From JBEAUL01 sp041161475 (GTDB taxonomy: Bacteria > Pseudomonadota > Gammaproteobacteria > UBA6186 > Azoamicaceae): a stretch of DNA of 7,000 bases. Under the pieces are notes generated by a model. The model searched no databases and was not told the origin of the DNA. It worked only from the letters and a program-made list of their open reading frames with translations. Below, in pieces: positions 1 through 5,252 of the stretch (its first letter is position 1; each line of letters begins with the position of its first letter). The DNA is taken from NCBI GenBank assembly GCA_041161475.1, contig JBEAUL010000003.1, positions 1 through 7,000 on the forward strand, written 5' to 3'. A program made the position numbers and the translations under genes.

Positions 1-941
1 ATATAATATGTGGGCACGGATAAGCCAATGTTTGGCAGATGAATGGTTTTAAAGGTTGCGCCCATTTGTTTCAGCTGTTCAACGGTAGCAGAGATAACGG
101 TTTGTACAGCCGGATCTAAATCAGGAGTAAAAAATTCTGCGGGTAGTCCAACCGTAAGGCCTTTAACAGAACGTTGATTAAGCGCGGCCATATAATTCGG
201 TACGGGTTCATCTGCGGTGGTTGAGTCTTTGACGTCCATACCCGCCAAGGTTTGTAAAAAAATGGCACAGTCTTCTGCATTTTGGGCCATAGGGCCTGCT
301 TGGTCTAGACTCGAAGCGAAGGCAATCATGCCATATCGTGAAATACGTCCATAAGTTGGCTTAATGCCTGTAATACCGCAAAAGCCCGCTGGCTGACGAA
401 TGGACCCACCGGTATCGGAACCGGTTGTTGCAGGAACCAAACGTGCTGCAACCGCGGCCGCCGACCCACCAGAAGATCCTCCGGGTACACGGGATAAGTC
501 CCAAGGATTTTTGACGGGACCATAGTAACTGTTTTCGTTACTGGAGCCCATGGCAAATTCATCCATATTGGTTTTGCCCAACATTACCATACCAGCTGCC
601 TGAGTTTTAGTAACCACTGTCGCGTCATAAGGGGAAATAAAGTTATCTAACATTTTAGATGCACAACTGGTTTTAATCCCTTTGGTGCAAAAAATGTCTT
701 TATGTGCAAAGGGGACGCCTAGCAAAGGGTGTAATTGTTCGTTAGCCGTTGCTTTTTGTCTTGTTTGGTCCGCTTTTTCGGCTTGAGCGAGCGCTATCTC
801 AGGATTTACCGTGATAAAGGCATTAATCTCAGTATCGTGACGCTCAATACGATCAAGGAAACAACGTGTCAATTCAACACTGGAGCACTCTTTTTTAGCC
901 AATAAAGCGGATAATTCTAGTAGGGTTTTTTCGTGTAACAT
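1..941 (-). CDS. gatA: Aspartyl/glutamyl-tRNA amidotransferase subunit A (partial, 3' end outside window)
   Basis: Catalytic amidase subunit of the GatCAB amidotransferase. It releases ammonia from glutamine, which GatB uses to convert Glu-tRNA(Gln) and/or Asp-tRNA(Asn) to the amide in the cytoplasm. The visible 313 codons show the whole amidase-signature core. The triad is Lys81 (in FAHKDIF), cis-Ser156 (in GGSSGGS) and nucleophile Ser180 (in GSDTGGSIRQPAG). The 75- and 24-residue spacings between them match the family. LGKTNMDEFAMGSS (about 121-134) and GIKPTYGRISRYG (about 192-204) are also typical. The ATG at 941 is preceded by a GTGAG Shine-Dalgarno-like element and lies 37 bp after gatC, so the two genes are almost certainly co-transcribed. 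GatA is usually about 480 residues, so roughly a third is beyond position 1, probably followed by gatB. The reading frame is intact as far as seen. Identification is very secure. Confidence 0.97.
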   Translation of the reverse strand, partial: MLHEKTLLELSALLAKKECSSVELTRCFLDRIERHDTEINAFITVNPEIALAQAEKADQTRQKATANEQLHPLLGVPFAHKDIFCTKGIKTSCASKMLDNFISPYDATVVTKTQAAGMVMLGKTNMDEFAMGSSNENSYYGPVKNPWDLSRVPGGSSGGSAAAVAARLVPATTGSDTGGSIRQPAGFCGITGIKPTYGRISRYGMIAFASSLDQAGPMAQNAEDCAIFLQTLAGMDVKDSTTADEPVPNYMAALNQRSVKGLTVGLPAEFFTPDLDPAVQTVISATVEQLKQMGATFKTIHLPNIGLSVPTYY

Positions 942-978
942 ATCAAAATTCTCACTGTTCTTATCGAGGCAAAAATGC

Positions 979-1284
979 TTATTCGATAACTTTAGGGACG
1001 AGATACAATCCTTCTTGTGTTTCGCTGGGCGAGACACTTTGTAGTAAGGTACGATCAGGATATCCCGCCTCTCGATTGACGCATTCTGTGACAAGATCTG
1101 GTGTCAGGCGTTGTACCATATCCAAGGGATGTGCCATAGGGGCAACATCGTTGGTATCGATGGCTTCAATTTTTTCTACCATGGTCACTATCCGATCCAT
1201 ATCTTTCTGTTGTTGGACTAGATCGGTAATGGTTAGTCGTGCCAAGTGGGCAATTTGTGATAAAGCTTCCTGACTAAAAGACAT
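979..1284 (-). CDS. gatC: Aspartyl/glutamyl-tRNA amidotransferase subunit C
   Basis: Small, non-catalytic subunit that wraps around GatA and stabilises its association with GatB in the tRNA-dependent amidotransferase. The 101-residue product has the usual family length (about 95-100). It shows the typical N-terminal helical start (IAHLARLTI, residues 11-19), the central APMAHPLDMVQRL segment (about 48-60) and the conserved C-terminus EGLYLVPKVIE. The ATG start is supported by a strong purine-rich ribosome binding site, AGGGGGGT (1302 down to 1295), ten bases upstream. It is the first gene of a minus-strand gatC-gatA operon. A good promoter lies just upstream (1319-1347). Confidence 0.96.
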   Translation of the reverse strand: MSFSQEALSQIAHLARLTITDLVQQQKDMDRIVTMVEKIEAIDTNDVAPMAHPLDMVQRLTPDLVTECVNREAGYPDRTLLQSVSPSETQEGLYLVPKVIE

Positions 1285-1318
1285 AGTTAAGTATACCCCC
1301 CTAAAAATTCAGTTAGTG

Positions 1319-1347
1319 ATTGTACCTCAGTTATAGGTGATTGTTAA
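1319..1347 (-). promoter_or_regulatory. Sigma70-type promoter for gatCA
   Basis: On the minus strand, a -35 hexamer TTAACA (1347-1342, 5/6 to TTGACA) is separated by exactly 17 bp from a -10 hexamer TACAAT (1324-1319, 5/6 to TATAAT). The predicted transcription start is near 1312, giving a 5' leader of about 27 nt that contains the gatC ribosome binding site. This is the best promoter match in the divergent region. It is a motif match only, with no experimental support. Confidence 0.55.
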
Positions 1348-1398
1348 AGAGGGAGATAGACTTCATTAATTTATGGCTGCCTTTTAAATTTTAGTTTG

Positions 1399-1412
1399 AT
1401 AACTAAAGTTAT
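1399..1412. promoter_or_regulatory. Short perfect dyad in the gatC / pilin-like divergent region (possible operator)
   Basis: ATAACT-AA-AGTTAT forms a perfect 6-bp inverted repeat with a 2-bp centre, and it overlaps a second 8-bp palindrome GTTATAAC (1408-1415). It lies about 80 bp upstream of the pilin-like start and upstream of the predicted gatCA -35. The position suits an operator acting on either divergent unit. No cognate regulator is recognised, and AT-rich dyads of this size do arise by chance. Confidence 0.2.
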
Positions 1413-1492
1413 AACGTTGTATGTGATAGTGGACTTTTTTAATACTATATTTAAAGTCAAATCAATCATTATATCTACAAGTGAGATGAAAA

Positions 1493-2503
1493 ATGAAACA
1501 ACATGATTGTCGTCAGCTATGTAAGCAAACGGGTGGCGTTACGACGATAGCTATCATCTCACTGTTGGCGGTTGCTGGTTCTATTGTACTTAGTCAAATG
1601 AGATCTACAAAAATAGATAATGCCATGACGAATGCCAAACAAATCGTAGATACTGAAGCGCAACAAGCGGCAGCCAATGCGCTTGCCGAGGGTATTAAGT
1701 GGGTCAACAGTCTGAGCAGTTTGCCTACTTTTTGTACGACTGCATGTAACAACGGTGTCTATAAAAACTCAATATCGACTGCATTGCAAGACAGTAGTTG
1801 GTGGAATAGCAATAATGCCCATCAAGTAACGAATAGTGGGAGTTCGTCAAAAGCCTTCTATGCTATTGAATATCTTGGTTGTAATACAAGTACAGGTGAA
1901 ATCAACTATAAAATAATTGGTTGTGGAATGAGTGATGCATCAAAAAAAGTAGGGCTACAAAATCAAAAACCAGTAGTGTTGTCCCGAACAATGACTGGAA
2001 AAGCCGGTACAACACCAATTACATATTATATTGCTAATCTATGTCCCTCAAATTCTGGTACCCGGTGGAATTCACAAAATTTGGTTACCAGCGCTTCTGC
2101 AACAGTGAGTTTTACAGCAGTAAACACAGCGCCCTCTTCTACTTTTCTCAAGTCAACCATGCCTTCTTTGATCACAGAGGTAGGTGCTGTGATTAATGCC
2201 ACCGTTAGTGATGCAAGAATGAATTTAGAGATCAGGATAAACGGCGACTCTAGATTTAATCAAAAGATTGTGTTACCACGACCTGGCAGTGGTGCATGTA
2301 GTATCGGGGCAACAAGGCAGATGACTTGGGTCACATTACCCACGCCAGTAAGTGTTTTCTATGGCGATACCGTGCAACTTGTTATTACTGGCTGTACAGA
2401 TACCAACTGGGGATCTGTTACGTGCTCCATGAGTTCAAGCAGCAACAGCAGTTCTGGTTTGATCTATGGGGTAAAAGGTCTTCAGTACACATGCCCCATG
2501 TAG
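1493..2503 (+). CDS. PilX-like type IV prepilin (orphan minor-pilin-like protein)
   Basis: A 336-residue protein with a class-III-like prepilin signal. There is a short polar leader ending in KQTGG, predicted processing by PilD-type peptidase after Gly14 or Gly15, then a hydrophobic helix (about 16-35) running into an amphipathic, Ala/Gln-rich helix (about 40-72). This arrangement, with no Glu at mature position 5, resembles the PilX N-terminal family of minor pilins. The middle part (AFYAIEYLGC, about 121-130, and KIIGCG) also recalls PilX. Residues about 200-336 look beta-rich, contain a Ser/Asn run (312-321) and match no domain I know. The mature part has nine cysteines (81, 85, 130, 144, 184, 269, 301, 311, 334), consistent with extracytoplasmic disulfides. 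The ATG is preceded by GTGAG. No pilV, pilW, fimT, pilY1 or pilE neighbours are present, so it is an orphan between gatC and mreB. The prepilin-like class is well supported. The exact role (minor pilin, pseudopilin or adhesin) is inference. Confidence 0.7.
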   Translation: MKQHDCRQLCKQTGGVTTIAIISLLAVAGSIVLSQMRSTKIDNAMTNAKQIVDTEAQQAAANALAEGIKWVNSLSSLPTFCTTACNNGVYKNSISTALQDSSWWNSNNAHQVTNSGSSSKAFYAIEYLGCNTSTGEINYKIIGCGMSDASKKVGLQNQKPVVLSRTMTGKAGTTPITYYIANLCPSNSGTRWNSQNLVTSASATVSFTAVNTAPSSTFLKSTMPSLITEVGAVINATVSDARMNLEIRINGDSRFNQKIVLPRPGSGACSIGATRQMTWVTLPTPVSVFYGDTVQLVITGCTDTNWGSVTCSMSSSSNSSSGLIYGVKGLQYTCPM

Positions 2504-2565
2504 TATGTATTAAGATATTGGCTTTATTATGTGTGTAAACGATAAAACCCATGTATTGAGCAAGC

Positions 2566-2626
2566 AACAGAGTGTTCAGTTTTTACTAGTGGCATTTGCT
2601 TTCGAGTAAAAAACTGTTACTCTATT
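2566..2626. repeat. Imperfect 22-bp inverted repeat upstream of mreB
   Basis: Two arms, 2566-2587 and 2605-2626, are near reverse complements around a 17-nt loop. The inner stem CAGTTTTTACT pairs with AGTAAAAAACTG with one bulged base. After a small internal loop the outer part AACAGAGT pairs with ACTCTATT with one mismatch. No T-tract follows on either strand, so it is not a standard intrinsic terminator. It could be an RNA hairpin at the 3' end of the pilin-like transcript, an operator-like DNA element for mreB, or a small mobile-element relic. Confidence 0.5.
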
Positions 2627-2635
2627 CCAATACAG

Positions 2636-2718
2636 GGTGCTAAATTTTTTGAAGGTGTGTAGACAGCATTGGCTGTTTCATGCCTTGATTATGACAGAAA
2701 GTAGGATGACACAGACAC
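2636..2718 (+). promoter_or_regulatory. Probable mreB leader: weak extended -10 and a small hairpin
   Basis: An extended -10-like sequence TGCTAAATT (2638-2646) lacks a convincing -35. It would start transcription near 2653 and leave a leader of about 66 nt. Within that leader, AGACAGC (2661-2667) pairs with GCTGTTT (2672-2678) across an ATTG loop, including one G-U pair. AGGA at 2703-2706 is the likely ribosome binding site of mreB. A distal alternative promoter, TTGGCT-17-GATAAA (2518-2546), is equally weak. The region must hold the mreB promoter unless the gene is read through from the pilin-like gene, but which element is used is uncertain. Confidence 0.25.
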
Positions 2719-3765
2719 ATGTTTAAGTCGTTGCGAGGACTGGTTTCAAATGATTTATCCATTGATTTGGGAACAGCAAATACTTTAGTATATGCAAGAA
2801 ACGAAGGTATTGTGCTCAATGAGCCATCGGTGGTGGCTATTCGGCACGAAAAAGGTCCTGGTGGGCAACGCAGTGTTGCCGCAGTCGGTGTGGAAGCAAA
2901 ACGCATGCTCGGCCGTACCCCTGGAAATATTACTGCAATACGTCCACTCAAAGACGGTGTGATTGCAGATTTTCATGTGACAGAAAAAATGCTACAGCAC
3001 TTTATTCACAAAGTGCACAAAAACAAATTTTTTCGTCCGAGCCCTCGAGTATTGGTTTGTGTTCCTTGTGGCTCTACACAAGTTGAGCGCCGTGCTATTC
3101 GAGAATCTGCCTTAGGTGCGGGTGCTCGTGAGGTCTACTTAATTGAAGAACCAATGGCAGCGGCCATTGGTGCTGGTATGCCGGTTGATCAAGCCAGTGG
3201 TTCGATGGTCATCGATATCGGTGGGGGAACCACAGAGGTTGCTATTATCTCGTTGAACGGTATTGTCTATGCTGCCTCAGCCCGGGTCGGTGGAGATAAA
3301 TTTGACGACAGTATCGTGAATTATGTCCGTCGTAATTACGGTACGCTCATTGGCGAGAGTACTGCTGAAAGAATTAAGCAAGAAATCGGTACGGCCTTTC
3401 CTGGGGCTGAGGTGCAAGAGGTCGAGGTTCGTGGCCGTAATTTAGCTGAGGGTGTACCCAGAAGCTTTACCCTGACTAGCAATGAAATACTCGAAGCTTT
3501 ACAAGAACCTTTGTCTGGTATTATTGGCGCCGTGAGACTTGCTTTAGAGCAAGCACCGCCAGAGTTGGCAGCTGATATTGCTGAAAGAGGATTGGTCTTG
3601 ACGGGTGGAGGCGCGTTGTTAAGAGATTTGGATCGGTTATTGATGGAAGAAACTGGGTTACCAGTCATTGTCGCTTCCGATCCACTCACCTGTGTTGCCC
3701 GTGGTGGTGGTCGAGCCCTTGAGATGATGGATGAAAAATGTGGGGATTTATTGTCTACCGAGTAA
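2719..3765 (+). CDS. mreB: Rod-shape-determining actin homologue MreB
   Basis: Bacterial actin that forms membrane-associated, ATP-dependent filaments under the inner membrane and steers the elongasome that inserts lateral peptidoglycan. At 348 residues it is the normal family length, and it aligns with E. coli MreB from the first residues (NDLSIDLGTANTL). Actin-fold nucleotide motifs are all visible: phosphate-1 DLGTAN (16-21), EEPMAAAIGAG (143-153) with the catalytic Glu region, phosphate-2 IDIGGGTTE (165-173) and the adenosine motif LTGGGALLRDLD (294-305). The start is an ATG with AGGA about 12 nt upstream. The short hydrophobic N-terminus (MFKSLRGLV) is consistent with the amphipathic membrane-binding helix seen in Gram-negative MreB. 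It heads the mreB-mreC-mreD-rng-yhdP cluster; mreC begins only 32 bp downstream. Confidence 0.98.
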   Translation: MFKSLRGLVSNDLSIDLGTANTLVYARNEGIVLNEPSVVAIRHEKGPGGQRSVAAVGVEAKRMLGRTPGNITAIRPLKDGVIADFHVTEKMLQHFIHKVHKNKFFRPSPRVLVCVPCGSTQVERRAIRESALGAGAREVYLIEEPMAAAIGAGMPVDQASGSMVIDIGGGTTEVAIISLNGIVYAASARVGGDKFDDSIVNYVRRNYGTLIGESTAERIKQEIGTAFPGAEVQEVEVRGRNLAEGVPRSFTLTSNEILEALQEPLSGIIGAVRLALEQAPPELAADIAERGLVLTGGGALLRDLDRLLMEETGLPVIVASDPLTCVARGGGRALEMMDEKCGDLLSTE

Positions 3766-3783
3766 CTGCCTCATTTGCTGTCA

Positions 3784-3789
3784 AGGGAG
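3784..3789 (+). promoter_or_regulatory. Shine-Dalgarno site that points to an AUC start for mreC
   Basis: AGGGAG at 3784-3789 is the only good ribosome binding site in the mreB-mreC gap. It is 8 nt upstream of the ATC codon at 3798. It is only 1 nt from the out-of-frame ATG at 3791, and there is no comparable purine tract before the in-frame TTG at 3858. The spacing therefore favours initiation at or next to the ATC. Confidence 0.5.
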
Positions 3790-3797
3790 AATGAACC

Positions 3798-4640
3798 ATC
3801 AAATGGCTTTTCGCGCGTGAGCGTCTTCAGCTTATTCGATTTACGATTCTAGTTCTATTGTCTTTCGTAATGATGATTTTAGATCATCAGTACCAGCATA
3901 TGGGGCATGTTCGCTCTTTTTTAGCGACAGTTTTAACGCCCCTTCAACATGCCATTCAGTTTCCTATTCGATCTGTCGATCGTTTAATAGAGTACTTGAA
4001 ACCAATTAATGTCCTCGTTTCTGAAAATCAAGCTTTAAAGCACGAAAAATTTTTACAAGATGGTCGTTTACAACGCTTATTAGCAATTGAGTCTGAAAAT
4101 GCTCGGCTACGAGGTTTATTAAAATCTATGCCTCGAGAAAGTCTCAAATATGGTGTTGCAGAAATTATTCAAATCGATCCGACACCAGACAAGCACTATG
4201 TATTGTTAAACCAAGGGCTCAATGCTGGGTTTAGTGTGGGACAGCCGGTGATTGATGCTGAAGGAATCGTAGGGGAAGTGGTGGAGGTGTACCCTTTTTC
4301 TTGTAAAGTGATGTTATTAACCGATCGAACCCATGCCATTCCAGTAGAGAATGCCAGAAATCAGGTCAGAGGTATTGTGCAAGGCCTAGGAACTTTGCAT
4401 GAACTGAAGTTACAACATGTATTAAACAGCACCGATATACAAGTCGGTGATGTCTTAATCACCTCTGGTTTAGGGGGACATTATCCGTATGGATACCCTG
4501 TTGGGCGAGTGAAGGCGGTGTTGCAAGTCCCGGGAGAGCCTTTTGCAAGTTTTTCCATAGAGCCTTTTGCGAGATTAGATCGCATTCGGGAAGTGTTGTT
4601 AATAAAATTGGATGAAAGCGTGACAAAAATTGAGGGATAA
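3798..4640 (+). CDS. mreC: Rod-shape-determining protein MreC (apparent AUC start)
   Basis: Bitopic inner-membrane protein whose periplasmic domain contacts PBP2/RodA and links them to MreD and MreB. From codon 3798 it has 280 residues: a basic cytoplasmic start (KWLFARERLQLIR, 2-14), a membrane helix (about 15-29), a periplasmic coiled coil (about 62-111) and the paired beta-barrel MreC domain (about 115-275) with motifs such as DAEGIVGEV and LLTDRTHAIPV. It is shorter than E. coli MreC (367) and lacks the long C-terminal tail. The start is odd. The frame opens after TGA at 3792 with ACC-ATC-AAA-TGG, and the first ATG/GTG/TTG in frame is TTG 3858. That would cut the membrane helix in half and has no ribosome binding site. 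The KWLFARE segment resembles normal MreC N-termini, so the ATC at 3798 is the best start, unless the assembly has an error here. A conservative annotation would be 3858-4640. Confidence 0.9.
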   Translation: MKWLFARERLQLIRFTILVLLSFVMMILDHQYQHMGHVRSFLATVLTPLQHAIQFPIRSVDRLIEYLKPINVLVSENQALKHEKFLQDGRLQRLLAIESENARLRGLLKSMPRESLKYGVAEIIQIDPTPDKHYVLLNQGLNAGFSVGQPVIDAEGIVGEVVEVYPFSCKVMLLTDRTHAIPVENARNQVRGIVQGLGTLHELKLQHVLNSTDIQVGDVLITSGLGGHYPYGYPVGRVKAVLQVPGEPFASFSIEPFARLDRIREVLLIKLDESVTKIEG

Positions 4641-4653
4641 AGGATTCAAAATC

Positions 4654-4710
4654 ATGGAGAATCGCTCATATTTTGTTAAAATGATAAGAATGATAATCGA
4701 TAATACTTAG
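4654..4710 (+). CDS. Candidate 18-residue mini-ORF between mreC and mreD
   Basis: An ATG-initiated frame, MENRSYFVKMIRMIIDNT, ends in TAG 19 bp before the mreD start. AAAGGA (4639-4644), overlapping the mreC stop codon, lies 9 nt upstream and would be a good Shine-Dalgarno sequence. The peptide matches nothing I know. It could be a translated spacer that couples mreC to mreD, or chance. The same DNA contains the putative internal promoter and Fur-like site, which argues against strong coding constraint. Confidence 0.2.
   Translation: MENRSYFVKMIRMIIDNT
4676..4704 (+). promoter_or_regulatory. Possible internal promoter with Fur-box-like sequence before mreD
   Basis: TTAAAA (4676-4681, 4/6 to TTGACA) is 17 bp from GATAAT (4699-4704, 5/6 to TATAAT). 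The 19-mer AAGAATGATAATCGATAAT at 4686-4704 overlaps the -10 and matches 13 of 19 positions of the E. coli Fur consensus. It also reads as repeated GATAA units. Such a site in an mre operon is unexpected, and AT-rich spacer DNA gives chance matches easily. Confidence 0.25.
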
Positions 4711-4729
4711 GTATACCACGAGGCATTGC

Positions 4730-5239
4730 TTGAAAATCCAAAATATATATCAATTGATGCTGTTGTTTTTGACCTTTGTCTTTGGAATTGTACTCACCTT
4801 AATTCCTCTATCGGGTTTTTGGGAGTGGTTTAGACCGAATTGGCTAATGCTTACATTGATTTTTTGGATGCGAGCACTGCCACGCTCTATTGGATTTTTG
4901 GTTGCCTGGCTGTGCGGTTTTGGACTAGACAGTATACAAGGAACAGTGATAGGTCAATATCCTTTGGTTTTCTTAGTCGTTGCCTTACTGGTTAGCTTAA
5001 CACGAAATCACAGTAATTATTTCTCTTATGTACAGCAATTGATTTGGGTTGCAGTCATTGTGGGGGTAAGTCAGTTACTGAGCATGTTAATCTCTGTGAT
5101 GGCCAGTGGGGTGACTTGCCCACTTTGGTACCTGTCTTCTTTTTTTGCGAGTGTGCTGGCTTGGCCTTTCGTTGATGCTGTGATGAGGAAATGCCATCAA
5201 TTTGGCTGGGACACCCGATTACAATCAGTGCAGTATTAA
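4730..5239 (+). CDS. mreD: Rod-shape-determining membrane protein MreD
   Basis: Polytopic inner-membrane component of the MreBCD complex that partners with MreC in the elongasome. The 169-residue product (E. coli 162) is almost entirely hydrophobic, with about five predicted membrane segments (roughly 8-27, 36-50, 55-72, 77-90 and 103-125, then a C-terminal one near 132-150). FRPNWLMLTLIFW (34-46), LPRSIGF (50-56) and the GLDSIQGTVIGQ region (65-76) match the conserved MreD core. The start is TTG, with GAGG (4720-4723) six bases upstream. No in-frame ATG fits better, because the next one falls inside the first membrane helix. It follows mreC by 89 bp, an unusually long gap for this operon, and is followed by rng after 13 bp. 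Confidence 0.95.
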   Translation: MKIQNIYQLMLLFLTFVFGIVLTLIPLSGFWEWFRPNWLMLTLIFWMRALPRSIGFLVAWLCGFGLDSIQGTVIGQYPLVFLVVALLVSLTRNHSNYFSYVQQLIWVAVIVGVSQLLSMLISVMASGVTCPLWYLSSFFASVLAWPFVDAVMRKCHQFGWDTRLQSVQY

Positions 5240-5252
5240 GGTTTTATTGGTA

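Noticed and set aside
326..562. Minus-strand 78-codon frame
   Set aside because: It lies out of frame inside gatA, whose full catalytic core reads through this stretch.
1076..1273. Plus-strand 65-codon frame
   Set aside because: It is antisense to gatC and shows no recognisable protein features.
2326..2538. Plus-strand 70-codon frame overlapping the end of the pilin-like gene
   Set aside because: It is a shifted frame of the longer coding sequence with no own ribosome binding site. I checked whether it marks a frameshifted extension, but the main frame ends naturally with YTCPM.
2566..2626. Intrinsic terminator of the pilin-like gene
   Set aside because: The hairpin is real as a sequence feature, but no T-tract follows on either strand and the stem is AT-rich.
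2640..2976. Two minus-strand frames over the start of mreB
   Set aside because: They are antisense to the conserved MreB N-terminus and are composition shadows.
3336..3689. Minus-strand 117-codon frame within mreB
   Set aside because: It is antisense to conserved MreB sequence, Ser/Pro-rich as expected for a shadow frame, and without a plausible start region.
3858..4640. TTG 3858 as the mreC start
   Set aside because: It would halve the membrane anchor, drop the conserved basic N-terminus and has no Shine-Dalgarno sequence. It is kept only as the conservative alternative.
5202..5252. Seventeen-residue N-terminal extension of rng
   Set aside because: It overlaps the end of mreD, and homology to RNase G begins at the ATG at 5253.
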